Below are positions 42,199 to 49,815 of a stretch of 64,000 nucleotides of DNA, in pieces. The notes below the pieces were generated by a model. That model saw only the letters and a list, made by a program, of their open reading frames with translations, had not been told where the DNA came from and made no database searches. Made by a program: the position numbers and the translations under genes. Source of the DNA: Arthrobacter sp. AFG7.2 (lineage in GTDB: Bacteria > Actinomycetota > Actinomycetes > Actinomycetales > Micrococcaceae). The stretch covers positions 558,001 through 622,000 of the forward strand of contig NZ_PJMB01000001.1 in NCBI RefSeq assembly GCF_002892835.1, written 5' to 3'. How positions within the stretch are numbered: position 1 is the stretch's first letter; each line of letters begins with the position of its first letter.

Positions 42199-42624
42199 CT
42201 AGAGATCCGGGATCTGCGTGCCGTCCTGGGGGCCGGCCGGCTTGCTGGCCGGCGCCGCGGCTTCTTCCCGCTGGCGTGCCACGTGGGCGTGGACTTCCTC
42301 CATGTCCAGGGCCTTCACGGCGTCCACCACCTGTTCGAGCTGCTGTGCATTCAAGGCGCCGGGCTGGGAGAACACCAGCACTTTTTCGCGGAAGGCCATC
42401 AGGGTGGGAATGGACGAAATGCCTGCCTCGGCGGCGAGCTGCTGCTCGGCCTCGGTGTCCACCTTGGTGAAGAGGACATCCGGGTGCTTTTCGGAAACTG
42501 CGGAGTACGTGGGGCCGAACTGCTTGCAGGGGCCGCACCATTCCGCCCAGAAATCCACCAGCACAATATCGTTGCCTTCAATGGTGGATGCAAACTGTTC
42601 ACCTGTGATGTCAAGGGTAGCCAT
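42199..42624 (-). CDS. Thioredoxin family protein
   Basis: A 141-residue protein: thioredoxin domain (1-107) with the redox motif WAEWCGPCKQF near residue 28 and the cis-proline in SSIPTLMAFRE near 73. A 34-residue Ala/Glu/Pro-rich C-terminal extension follows. Its function is disulfide reduction in the cytosol. No thioredoxin reductase is adjacent, so it is an extra thioredoxin. The ATG at 42624 follows TACCGT and six bases on the minus strand; a longer upstream frame is not supported. Confidence 0.94.
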   Translation of the reverse strand: MATLDITGEQFASTIEGNDIVLVDFWAEWCGPCKQFGPTYSAVSEKHPDVLFTKVDTEAEQQLAAEAGISSIPTLMAFREKVLVFSQPGALNAQQLEQVVDAVKALDMEEVHAHVARQREEAAAPASKPAGPQDGTQIPDL

Positions 42625-42630
42625 GACTCC

Positions 42631-42636
42631 ACGGTA
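42631..42636 (-). promoter_or_regulatory. Leaderless-type -10 (TACCGT) for thioredoxin
   Basis: Six bases before the ATG at 42624; GGAG in the spacer could alternatively aid ribosome binding on a longer message. Confidence 0.45.
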
Positions 42637-42737
42637 CGCGCCGCTCCCCTGCCCTGTCCTGCCTGGCACCCGCTTGTTCGCTCCCCGCGTTATCGGGAAT
42701 AAGGAGGCAGCCCGGCTACACGCGGCAAGCGGGGGTG

Positions 42738-43286
42738 CTACGCGATCCAGGTGTGCGGGGCCGGCGTCCGGCTGCCGGGCAGGGTGCTGGACGCCCGCCA
42801 TTCGTGGATCCAGTCAGGAAGCACCAGGTCCGCCGGCGGCTCGCCGAACTCCCGGATGATGTCTTCCTGACTGACGGGACGCCCTTTGCTGACCAGCCGG
42901 GTGGCGATGTAGGCGCGGGCGTACACCTCGCCGTCGGCCACCATCCGCTGTTCAAAGAAGATGGCTTTGGTGTCCAGTCCGATGATGCGGGTCTCGATGG
43001 TGTAGTGCTGCCACAGCTGAAGAGACTTCCTGAACGCGATGGTCTCCGCTGCCACCACGGGGCCCCACCCGCGCCGGCGCATCCTTTGCCAGACTCCGCT
43101 GCGCACCATCAGGTCGAACCTGCCCAAGTCCATCAGGGACAGATACATGCCGTTGTTGACGTGCAAGGCGATATCGATGTCCGTTGGCAGGACGCGCAGG
43201 GGGAGCGAGGAACTATCCCAGACGGTCAGGGGTGGACGGCGCGAGGAACGGAACAGCATGAGCAGGGTTCTCAGGAGCAGGTGCAT
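42738..43286 (-). CDS. Acyl-CoA thioesterase-like hot-dog protein
   Basis: A 182-residue protein of the 4HBT/THEM6-like thioesterase group. After a hydrophobic N-terminus (LLLRTLLMLF) comes LPTDIDIALHVNNGMYLSLMDLGRFDLM, the hot-dog signature with the Asn/Asp active site region. WQHYTIETRIIGLDTKAIFFEQRMV follows. It probably hydrolyses acyl-thioesters of unknown chain type. Single gene; TAGCAT precedes the ATG by six bases, and GAGGGG in that spacer is also a possible ribosome binding site. Confidence 0.88.
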   Translation of the reverse strand: MHLLLRTLLMLFRSSRRPPLTVWDSSSLPLRVLPTDIDIALHVNNGMYLSLMDLGRFDLMVRSGVWQRMRRRGWGPVVAAETIAFRKSLQLWQHYTIETRIIGLDTKAIFFEQRMVADGEVYARAYIATRLVSKGRPVSQEDIIREFGEPPADLVLPDWIHEWRASSTLPGSRTPAPHTWIA

Positions 43287-43292
43287 CCCCTC

Positions 43293-43298
43293 ATGCTA
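43293..43298 (-). promoter_or_regulatory. Leaderless-type -10 (TAGCAT) for the thioesterase
   Basis: Six bases before the ATG at 43286 on the minus strand; divergent from the element at 43342-43347. Confidence 0.45.
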
Positions 43299-43341
43299 CC
43301 CGCGGGTAACATCGTGTCTGCGGCCTTGGCGGGGCTGCCAG

Positions 43342-43347
43342 TAGGAT
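43342..43347 (+). promoter_or_regulatory. Leaderless-type -10 (TAGGAT) for the potassium channel
   Basis: Seven bases before the ATG at 43355. Confidence 0.5.
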
Positions 43348-43354
43348 TTCCTGC

Positions 43355-44086
43355 ATGACGCAACAACGCTACCGGGACCTGGCGGACTGGCCGCTGACGG
43401 TGACTGCGCTCATCTTCCTGGCGGCCTATGCATGGCAGGTCATTGGCCGGTTTGAAGGAAGTGCAGCCCTCCCTCTCGAAGCGGTCATGTGGGCCACGTG
43501 GGGTATCTTTGCCGTGGATTACCTGGCTAACCTGTGGCTGGCCGACAACCGTGCCAGCTGGTTCGTCCGGAACCTGCATGAACTGGTGATCGTGGTCCTG
43601 CCGTTCTTCCGTCCGCTGCGCCTCCTGCGGCTCGTGACCCTGCTGTCCGTGCTGCACCGGACGCTCGGCGACACGCTGAGGGGCCGGGTGGTCACGTATG
43701 TGGCAGGATCGGCCGCGATGCTGGTGTTCGTCGGAGCCCTTGCGGTCCTGGACGTGGAGCAGTCCTCCCCCGAGGCGAAGATCATCACTTTCGGTGATGC
43801 CTTGTGGTGGGCCATGACCACCATCACCACCGTTGGCTACGGCGACATGTATCCGGTGACGCCGATCGGGCGGATGGTTGCGGCCGCGTTGATGATGAGC
43901 GGCATCGCCGTCCTGGGCGTGGTCACGGCGTCCATCGCCTCCTGGCTTGTCCAGCGGGTGGAGGACACGGCCGAGGCCGTGTCCGAGGCCGAGGAACCGG
44001 TCCGCGCGGAAGTGGCGGAACTGACTGCTGAAATTGCCTCGCTCCGGCGTGAGATCGCCGCGCTTCAGCAGCAGCGCACGCTGTAG
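43355..44086 (+). CDS. Voltage-gated-type potassium channel
   Basis: A 243-residue six-helix channel. An S4-like helix with regularly spaced arginines (FFRPLRLLRLVTLL) lies near residue 90. The pore loop carries the K+ selectivity filter TTVGYGD at residues 158-164, followed by the last helix MMSGIAVLGVVTASIASWLV. The C-terminal 45 residues are acidic and heptad-like (EVAELTAEIASLRREIAAL), a tetramerising coiled coil. The architecture matches KvAP-like prokaryotic Kv channels. It should sit in the cytoplasmic membrane and pass K+. Confidence 0.94.
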   Translation: MTQQRYRDLADWPLTVTALIFLAAYAWQVIGRFEGSAALPLEAVMWATWGIFAVDYLANLWLADNRASWFVRNLHELVIVVLPFFRPLRLLRLVTLLSVLHRTLGDTLRGRVVTYVAGSAAMLVFVGALAVLDVEQSSPEAKIITFGDALWWAMTTITTVGYGDMYPVTPIGRMVAAALMMSGIAVLGVVTASIASWLVQRVEDTAEAVSEAEEPVRAEVAELTAEIASLRREIAALQQQRTL

Positions 44087-44438
44087 TTCCCCGCCTCCGG
44101 GCCAAGTGTTGGCCTGCGTAGGTTTGAGTAGCACGTTCCCTCCCGCCGAGTACCGCGCCAAATTATTCGGGTATGTCCTACTGATGCGTCGTGCCATCTG
44201 CTCTTCCTAGACTCGGGATTCCTAGGACCGAACAACGTGCCGGCGGTCCCCCGGGTTGGCTTCCCGGGATCCCCGCCTCCTCGCGGAGCCTCCGTATCTG
44301 CTGGGTATGCGGAAGCCTCCACCACGGGCCAGTTGTCATCCCGCGTCAGCGGGAGCAGCCGGCACGTTCCCTCGATCCGTCCTGCCCGCCGGAGCGCACT
44401 GCACCGGCCTGGCTGGACCGAGCCTGGACGGGCAACCC
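44087..44438 (+). promoter_or_regulatory. Structured upstream region of the LysM gene
   Basis: This 352-base gap has no supported gene. It contains several small hairpins: CCCGGG at 44250-44255 with 44263-44268, and CTCC/GGAG and CCCGC/GCGGG pairs further down. A leader of this size before a LysM gene recalls ydaO (c-di-AMP) riboswitches, but I could not find the conserved ydaO blocks. I call it an uncharacterised structured leader. Confidence 0.35.
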
Positions 44439-45473
44439 ATGAACCAGCCATACTTTTCCACTCCCCCCGAAGGAACCAGCAGGAGCTTCGCGACCGATGA
44501 CCCGCGGACGGAGCTTACCGCTGGACGGCCAGCCATCAGCAACAAGTTGTGGGCCGGCATGGCTACGGCCGCCGTCGTTGCGGCTGTTGGCGTCGGTGCG
44601 CTGGCTGCGCCTCCAGCGTCGGTGGAGCAGGGCACGACGACGGTTGGGCAGGTTGCCGCCGCAGCGTTGCCGGAGGTGCCGGACGCCGCAGCAGCCGCCG
44701 AAGCCCAGCCCGCGGCGGAAGCTGCGTCCGGAGCAGGAATGCCTGCGGCCGAGGCTCCCGCCCCAGCGGCTCCAACGGCCGAAGTGCCGTCCGTGACCCC
44801 GGCCGTAGCCCCGGCCGAACCCGCACCTGCGCCGGCACCTGAACCTGAACCGGCCCCAGCGCCCGCACTCGCGGGTGACCCGAACCTGTACACCGTGATT
44901 CCCGGAGACACAGTCGGCACCATAGCCGCCAGCCAGGGCGTGGACATGAATGCCATGCTCGCCGCCAACGGCCTGGGCCAGTACAGCATCATTGTTCCGG
45001 GGCAGACCCTTGTCCTGTCGGGCCCTCCCGTTGCTGCACCTGCCCCCGCTCCGGCTCCGGCAGCCCCGCCACCTGCGCCTGCGGCTGCGCCGGCAGCAGC
45101 CCCGGCACCCGCACCCGCCCCGGCACCGGCACCGGCGGCACCGGCCATCCGCACCATTTACGTCGCCGGTGCCGGCGGGCAGGGCATGGTGGACGCCTGC
45201 ATCGGCCCCATCCACTACACCCCCAACGACGGCTACTCACTCTTTATTACCGAGCACGATTTCTGCGGTGGCTGGGCCCGGTTCTCCGGCATCGGAGTGG
45301 GTGAAACAGTAAGCATTCCGGGTTACGGAACCTACACCGTCTCGGCACGGGGACAGGTGCCCAACCCGGGAACCACAAACGACGTCCTTGCGGTTTTCGG
45401 CGGCTTCCCCCGGGCCATCCTCCAGACCTGCATCCCCGGCACCACCCAGATGCTCCTGATCGCGCTCAACTAG
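44439..45473 (+). CDS. LysM protein with sortase-like C-terminal domain
   Basis: A 344-residue cell-wall protein. One membrane helix or signal anchor lies at about residues 36-57 (KLWAGMATAAVVAAVGVGAL). An Ala/Pro/Glu-rich spacer follows to 148, then a LysM domain at 150-195 (LYTVIPGDTVGTIAASQGVD) that binds peptidoglycan. A second Ala/Pro-rich spacer leads to a final domain at about 245-344. In that domain H273 lies in EHDFCGGWARFSGIGVGETV, then GYGTYTVSA and C331 in LQTCIPGTTQMLLIAL. This order resembles a sortase barrel (His, then TLxTC), but the sortase arginine is replaced by Gln or Met. Start ATG 44439. Confidence 0.85.
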   Translation: MNQPYFSTPPEGTSRSFATDDPRTELTAGRPAISNKLWAGMATAAVVAAVGVGALAAPPASVEQGTTTVGQVAAAALPEVPDAAAAAEAQPAAEAASGAGMPAAEAPAPAAPTAEVPSVTPAVAPAEPAPAPAPEPEPAPAPALAGDPNLYTVIPGDTVGTIAASQGVDMNAMLAANGLGQYSIIVPGQTLVLSGPPVAAPAPAPAPAAPPPAPAAAPAAAPAPAPAPAPAPAAPAIRTIYVAGAGGQGMVDACIGPIHYTPNDGYSLFITEHDFCGGWARFSGIGVGETVSIPGYGTYTVSARGQVPNPGTTNDVLAVFGGFPRAILQTCIPGTTQMLLIALN

Positions 45474-45481
45474 CTTCCCGG

Positions 45482-45525
45482 CTTGTCCGCGGTTCCAGCC
45501 TTTACTGCGGGGAGCCGCGGACAAG
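45482..45525 (+). terminator. Hairpin after the LysM gene
   Basis: Perfect 11-base arms (45482-45492 and 45515-45525) begin nine bases after the LysM stop, with a 22-base loop. It is likely part of the termination region for the plus strand. Confidence 0.6.
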
Positions 45526-45542
45526 GCCATGACGGGACAAAG

Positions 45543-45570
45543 AACGCCACGGAGGGGACTCCGTGGCGTT
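45543..45570. terminator. Hairpin terminator between LysM and CBS-domain genes
   Basis: Perfect 12-base arms (45543-45554, 45559-45570) around GGGA, between convergent genes. On the minus strand it is followed by a T-rich stretch (CTTTGT), so it probably ends the CBS-domain gene. Confidence 0.75.
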
Positions 45571-45599
45571 GGTTGCGGGGATCCAGCCGGTAACCCGGG

Positions 45600-46031
45600 C
45601 TAGGCATTCATCCGTTTGCGTTCGGAGATGTGCTCCACAAGCTCGCCAACACGCTGGTCCGAGTAGTTCCGGGCAATGTCGCCCTGGCTGATAATGCCCA
45701 CCAGCTTGTGGTCAGCGATGACCGGAAGCCGGCGGACCTGGTACCTCTCCATCATCTCGATCGCGGCGTCGACGTTTGAGTCGGCATCGATCCAGTGGGG
45801 CCTGCCTGAGGCGAGGTCGCGGGCCATCATCTCGCGGGGATCGTGTCCGGCGGCCACGCACTTGAGCACGATGTCACGGTCAGTGATCATGCCCATCAAC
45901 TTGCCGTCGTCGCCGCAGATGGGCAACGAGCCGCAGTCCAGGTCCATCATCATCCGGGCCGCGTCCGTGAGGGACTGGCTTTCCTTAATACACTGCGCGT
46001 CCGTCGTCATGAATTCACGTACGGCACTCAT
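45600..46031 (-). CDS. CBS-domain pair protein
   Basis: A 143-residue cytosolic protein made only of two CBS domains: MTTDAQCIKESQSLTDAARMMMDLDCGSLPI with GMITDRDIVLKCVAAG, and then MMERYQVRRLPVIADHKLVGIISQGDIARN. Stand-alone CBS pairs bind adenine nucleotides or similar ligands and often respond to stress or hypoxia (compare the Hrp1-like group in mycobacteria). Start ATG 46031 follows GAAGGAGAAACA. Ligand and partner are unknown. Confidence 0.92.
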   Translation of the reverse strand: MSAVREFMTTDAQCIKESQSLTDAARMMMDLDCGSLPICGDDGKLMGMITDRDIVLKCVAAGHDPREMMARDLASGRPHWIDADSNVDAAIEMMERYQVRRLPVIADHKLVGIISQGDIARNYSDQRVGELVEHISERKRMNA

Positions 46032-46150
46032 TGTTTCTCCTTCATCGATGGGATATCGACGCAGGGCATCGGGCACGTGCGCCGATGCTGCCAGCCTACG
46101 CCCGGCCAATGCCGGTGTCGACGGCGGAAGGCTTGCCAAGGCGCGAAAAA

Positions 46151-46178
46151 GCCTCCGGAACCTGGTGGTTCCGGAGGC
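46151..46178. terminator. Bidirectional intrinsic terminator by tRNA-Tyr
   Basis: Perfect 12-base arms (46151-46162, 46167-46178) around TGGT, flanked by AAAAA on the left and TTTT on the right. It gives a T run on both strands. It lies 11 bases past the tRNA-Tyr end. Confidence 0.88.
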
Positions 46179-46189
46179 TTTTCCTTGGG

Positions 46190-46271
46190 TGGCAGATGAG
46201 GGATTCGAACCCCCGTAGGCGTTGCCAGCTGATTTACAGTCAGCCCCCTTTGGCCGCTCGGGTAATCTGCC
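46190..46271 (-). tRNA. tRNA-Tyr (GTA anticodon)
   Basis: An 82-base class II tRNA on the minus strand: acceptor GGCAGAT with ATCTGCC and A73, anticodon stem CTGA/TCAG with GTA in loop, a long variable arm (CTGGCAACGCCTAC region), and a T loop TTCGAAT. CCA is not encoded. Unlike the tRNAs at 26.5 kb it has the normal T54. Confidence 0.95.
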
Positions 46272-46458
46272 GAACTTCAAAAGAAGTACCCGCCGATGCA
46301 GTCTTCAGAACGTTCATTCCTGGCCGTTCCGCTTCCAGTAACCGCGGGCAAGACAACTTTACAGAACTTCCGCCGAAGAATCGAATCGGGCTCTTGAGCC
46401 CCAGAACGGCACGGAATTCGGGCCCTCAACAACTTCAACCAGTGCCGGCCAGGAAACG

Positions 46459-46713
46459 TCAGGCGCCGCCCAGGATTTGGCCCGCAAGCCGGGCCTCGAA
46501 CTTCGCAGCCTGCTCCTCGGTGATCTGGTTCAGCTGGACAGCCCGGAGCAGGTCCTCGTGGACGCCCTCCATCCGGGAGGATGCATCCGCCACCGGAGTG
46601 AAGATGATGGAGGCTGCCACCGCCGCTGCCGCGACAGACGTTGCCGCTGTTGCCACCGCCCCGGCTGCTGCTGATCCCGTACGGGTAACGTAACTGACGG
46701 CCTTGCGGTGCAT
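46459..46713 (-). CDS. Small exported or membrane-anchored protein
   Basis: An 84-residue protein with a good ribosome binding site (AAGGG six bases before the ATG). Residues 10-45 are Ala/Val rich and hydrophobic (AAAGAVATAATSVAAAAVAASIIF), a signal peptide or anchor ending near PVADAS. The mature part is a charged amphipathic helix pair: EGVHEDLLRAVQLNQITEEQAAKFEARLAG. The last segment resembles the short helical repeat (QITEEQA-K-) seen in DUF2680-like secreted proteins. Function unknown. A longer overlapping reading frame on the same strand (46277-46828) is out of phase and lacks these features. Confidence 0.6.
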   Translation of the reverse strand: MHRKAVSYVTRTGSAAAGAVATAATSVAAAAVAASIIFTPVADASSRMEGVHEDLLRAVQLNQITEEQAAKFEARLAGQILGGA

Positions 46714-46897
46714 GGTGTTCCCTTCGAACAGACTCCAACACGTCCAACTGTTCCCGGCCCTCCTTTGTTCCGGCGGAGCGTCCGCTGAGAGGGAACTGTG
46801 AGCCGGGCACCCCCATCAGAGGGGGCATACGTATTAGGCTGGAATGCAGAGATTGCGCCCTGTCAGAACACAGGGCTTCACCAGCACAAGGAGAGTC

Positions 46898-47389
46898 ATG
46901 GCAGGCGAGTCAACGTTCGACGTCGTAAGCAAAGTGGACAAGCAGGAAGTGGCCAACGCGCTGAACCAGGCACAGAAGGAGCTCGCGCAGCGCTACGACT
47001 TCAAGGGCGTGGGTGCCGAAGTCGATTTCAGCGGCGAAAAAATCCTCATGAAGGCCAACTCCGAGGAACGCGTCCTGGCAGTACTGGACGTGCTGCAATC
47101 CAAACTGATCCGCCGCGGCATTTCGCTGAAGTCCCTTGACACCGGCGAGCCCTACGCCTCCGGCAAGGAGTTTCGCCTGGAGGCCTCCATCAAGGAGGGC
47201 ATTGCCCAGGACCTGGCAAAGAAGATCAACAAGCTCATCCGCGATGAGGCTCCCAAGTCCGTCAAGTCCCAGATCCAGGGCGACGAACTGCGCGTCACGT
47301 CCAAGTCGCGCGACGATCTACAGGCCACCATGGCACTGCTGAAGGACTTTGACGAAGCCGACCTGCAGTTTGTGAACTTCCGCAGCTAG
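46898..47389 (+). CDS. YajQ-family nucleotide-binding protein
   Basis: A 163-residue protein with the YajQ pattern: ESTFDVVSKVDKQEVANALNQAQKELAQRYDFKG at the start (DFKGVGAEV follows) and EGIAQDLAKKINKLIRDEAPKSVKSQIQGDELRVTSKSRDDLQ. It has two RNA-recognition-like domains. A Xanthomonas homologue binds cyclic di-GMP and controls transcription; others bind nucleic acids or nucleotides. Start ATG 46898 has AAGGAGAG. An in-frame upstream ATG is unlikely. Single gene. Confidence 0.95.
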   Translation: MAGESTFDVVSKVDKQEVANALNQAQKELAQRYDFKGVGAEVDFSGEKILMKANSEERVLAVLDVLQSKLIRRGISLKSLDTGEPYASGKEFRLEASIKEGIAQDLAKKINKLIRDEAPKSVKSQIQGDELRVTSKSRDDLQATMALLKDFDEADLQFVNFRS

Positions 47390-47435
47390 CCGAACCGCCG
47401 TCGGTATTCGACGCGCACAATATCTGCCGCCACGC

Positions 47436-47479
47436 AAAGAGGCTGCCGCTACCCGATTACGGGCAGCGGCAGACTCTTT
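47436..47479. terminator. Hairpin between YajQ and HtpX genes
   Basis: AAAGAG plus CTGCCGCT (47436-47450) pair with AGCGGCAG plus CTCTTT (47465-47479) with one mismatched pair, around 14 bases. T/A-rich arm ends suit termination on both strands between these convergent genes. Confidence 0.7.
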
Positions 47480-47549
47480 CCGCATCGATAAGTAATCTGC
47501 GGGTCGAAAAGCTGCGACATCGGGAATTCCCGAGGACAAGTGCCGGCGG

Positions 47550-48416
47550 TCAGGCCAACGGCCGGCCGGCCATCCGTTCCAGCCGCGAGATGCGGTCGCG
47601 CATCGGCGGGTGGGTGGCGAAGAGCTTGTTCATCGCGCCACCGCGGAACGGGTTGGCGATCATCAGGTGCGAGGTGTTCACCAGCCGCTGGTCCTGCGGA
47701 AGCGGTGCGATGGTGACGCCACGCTCAATCTTGCGCAGGGCTGAGGCGAGCGCCAGCGGATCGCCGGTCAGCTGCGAACCGTCCTCGTCGGCGTCGTACT
47801 CCCGCGTCCGCGAGATGGCGAGCTGGATCAGCGACGCCGCGAAGGGTGCGAGCAGCGCCATGGCCAGCATGGCCAACGGATTGGAGTTGCGGCGGTCCCC
47901 GCCGAAGAACAGGAGCATCTGCCCCACCGAGGTAATGACGCCGGCGACGGCGGCGGCTACAGACGAGGTGAGGATGTCCCGGTTGTAGACGTGCATCAGT
48001 TCGTGGCCCAGGACTCCCCGGAGCTCGCGGGCGTCCAGCAGGCGCAGGATTCCTTCGGTCACGCAGACGGCGGCGTTCCGGGGATTGCGGCCCGTGGCGA
48101 AGGCGTTCGGATTCATGGTGGGCGAGAGGTAGATGCGCGGCATGGGCTGGTTGGCCCGGACGGAAAGTTCACGGACAATCTGGTGCAGCTGCGGCGCCTG
48201 CGCCTCTGTCACGGGAATGGCCTGCATGGACCTGATAGCAATTTTGTCGCTGTTCCAGTAGCCGTACGCCGTGGTGCCCACGCCGACCAGGGCCATGATC
48301 CAGATGGGTGCGGAACTGCGGGAGCCGGCGCCAATCACAGCTCCGAGACCCAGCAGCACGGCCCACAGGACGCCGAAGAGCGCCGCGGTCTTGAGGCCGT
48401 TGTGATGTTTGTGCAC
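47550..48416 (-). CDS. htpX: Zinc metalloprotease HtpX
   Basis: A 288-residue membrane protease of the M48 family that degrades misfolded membrane proteins. Helices near residues 10-30 and 33-50 start it; the zinc motif HELMH is H138-E139-x-x-H142; two further helices near 150-175 and 185-205 follow, and the third ligand Glu lies in TREYDADEDG near residue 210. GTG start at 48416 has AAGGAGG four bases upstream. No stress operator is visible. The protein ends HPPMRDRISRLERM, typical for the family. Confidence 0.95.
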   Translation of the reverse strand: MHKHHNGLKTAALFGVLWAVLLGLGAVIGAGSRSSAPIWIMALVGVGTTAYGYWNSDKIAIRSMQAIPVTEAQAPQLHQIVRELSVRANQPMPRIYLSPTMNPNAFATGRNPRNAAVCVTEGILRLLDARELRGVLGHELMHVYNRDILTSSVAAAVAGVITSVGQMLLFFGGDRRNSNPLAMLAMALLAPFAASLIQLAISRTREYDADEDGSQLTGDPLALASALRKIERGVTIAPLPQDQRLVNTSHLMIANPFRGGAMNKLFATHPPMRDRISRLERMAGRPLA

Positions 48417-48448
48417 AATTCCTCCTTACTCACTAAGGGAACGGCTGT

Positions 48449-49720
48449 CTACGGAACAGGGTTCCGCGCGTCGTAATTCCGGAACCCCGGCTGCAGCTTG
48501 GCCGCGGCCCACGCGCCGGCGATGCAGAGGAAGCCGCCGATCAGGAGGACCCAGCCCTCCGCAACGAGCCTTGTTGCCCCGCCCGCCAATAGATCTCCAA
48601 TCCTGGGACCTCCCGCCACCACCACAATGAACACGCCCTGCAGCCGCCCGCGGAGGTGGTCCGGTGTGGCGGCCTGGAGGATGGTGTTGCGGAAGACGCT
48701 GCTGATGGAATCGGCGATGCCGGCCAAGGCGCAGCATAGTGCCGCCGGGAGCAGCCACGCTGTCACCGCACCGTCCGGGGCGCGTCCGGCCAGCAGCACC
48801 ACCAGCCCGAAGCCCGCAATCGACGCACCCCACCCCATCACCGAGAAGACCACGGCACTCCCCTGCCAGCGGACGCTGCCCAGCGGGCCGGAGAACAGGC
48901 CGGCCAGGAAGGCGCCAACGGCCGTGGACGCCAGCAGGACGCCCACAGTGGCCTCTCCGCCGCCAATCATCACGGCGCCAATGGCCGGCATCAGCGCCCG
49001 GGGCTGGGCCAGGATCATGGCAATCAGGTCGATAATGAAGGTCATCCTGAGGTTGGGCCGGGTGCCCAGGAAACGGAAGCCTTCGACGACGGACCGGAGT
49101 CCGGGCCTGCGAGGAGTTCCGGACGGCGGCAGTGGAGGCAGCCGGTAAACCGCCCACAGCACGAAGGCGAAGCTGATGAAATCGAGGGTGTAGGTCCAGG
49201 CGAAACCTACCCAGGCGACGAGCACGCCGGCCAGCAGTGGCCCTGCCGTCATGGCAAGTCCGAAGGACATCATGCTGAGTGCGTTGGCGGCAGGCAGCAG
49301 TTCCTTGCGGACAAGCATGGGAAGGATCGCGCTGCGTGCCGGCTGGTTGATGGCCTGCGCCCCGCTCTGCGCCGCCACCAGCAGATACAGGACCCAGACG
49401 TTGCCCAGCTGCAGCCAGGACTGCAGGGCAATCACGCCGGTGGTCAGCCACAGGACAGTGGTGGCGAGCAGCGCGACCCGGCGCCTGTCGTGCGAATCAG
49501 CGATGGAACCACCCAGCAGCCCGCCGATCACCAGCGGTACCAGGGCGAAGACCGCCAACAGCCCCACGTAGAAGCTGTCCTGGGTCAGGCGGTAGATCTC
49601 CAGGCTTACTGCCACCAGGGTCAGCTGGCTGCCGACGGCGGACACGGCCGAGCCCAGCCACAGCCTGCGGAACGCCGGGCTTTCCCGGAGCGGCGTGATG
49701 TCAGCGAGCAGTTTCCCCAC
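48449..49720 (-). CDS. MFS exporter, EntS-like (MFS_3)
   Basis: A 423-residue transporter with about twelve membrane helices. The start FRRLWLGSAVSAVGSQLTLVAVSL and the helix 2-3 loop GGSIADSHDRRRVALLAT are typical of the MFS_3/EntS group, which includes siderophore exporters. INQPARSAILPMLV follows the fourth helix and TPDHLRGRLQGVF the tenth. The substrate is unknown. GTG start at 49720 follows TAGGGT and six bases on the minus strand. It diverges from furA-katA, whose Fur-type palindrome lies 55-80 bases upstream, so iron or peroxide control is possible. Confidence 0.88.
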   Translation of the reverse strand: MGKLLADITPLRESPAFRRLWLGSAVSAVGSQLTLVAVSLEIYRLTQDSFYVGLLAVFALVPLVIGGLLGGSIADSHDRRRVALLATTVLWLTTGVIALQSWLQLGNVWVLYLLVAAQSGAQAINQPARSAILPMLVRKELLPAANALSMMSFGLAMTAGPLLAGVLVAWVGFAWTYTLDFISFAFVLWAVYRLPPLPPSGTPRRPGLRSVVEGFRFLGTRPNLRMTFIIDLIAMILAQPRALMPAIGAVMIGGGEATVGVLLASTAVGAFLAGLFSGPLGSVRWQGSAVVFSVMGWGASIAGFGLVVLLAGRAPDGAVTAWLLPAALCCALAGIADSISSVFRNTILQAATPDHLRGRLQGVFIVVVAGGPRIGDLLAGGATRLVAEGWVLLIGGFLCIAGAWAAAKLQPGFRNYDARNPVP

Positions 49721-49726
49721 CCTGCA

Positions 49727-49732
49727 ACCCTA
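49727..49732 (-). promoter_or_regulatory. Leaderless-type -10 (TAGGGT) for the MFS exporter
   Basis: Six bases before the GTG at 49720 on the minus strand. Confidence 0.5.
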
Positions 49733-49775
49733 GTGGTAGCTGTGTGACTGTTGTTTTTGCAGAGGTTAGCCGCGC

Positions 49776-49800
49776 CTTATTGTGAGATGTTCATAATAAG
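49776..49800. promoter_or_regulatory. Fur-family operator (25-base palindrome)
   Basis: CTTATTGTGA (49776-49785) and TCATAATAAG (49791-49800) form ten-base arms with one mismatch around GATGT, 15 bases before furA. It overlaps a likely -10 (CATAAT). AT-rich symmetry of this kind fits a FurA/PerR box, so FurA should repress its own furA-katA operon here. Confidence 0.8.
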
Positions 49801-49815
49801 TGCTTCAATGGTGTC

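Noticed and set aside
44087..44438. ydaO-type c-di-AMP riboswitch before the LysM gene
   Set aside because: Context is suggestive, but I could not find the conserved GGGGUGAA and GAACCCGUCAGCUAAC-like blocks, so I did not call it.
46277..46828. 183-codon minus-strand frame near tRNA-Tyr
   Set aside because: Composition is Gly/Arg/Pro low complexity; the out-of-phase 84-residue frame inside it has the ribosome binding site and sensible features.
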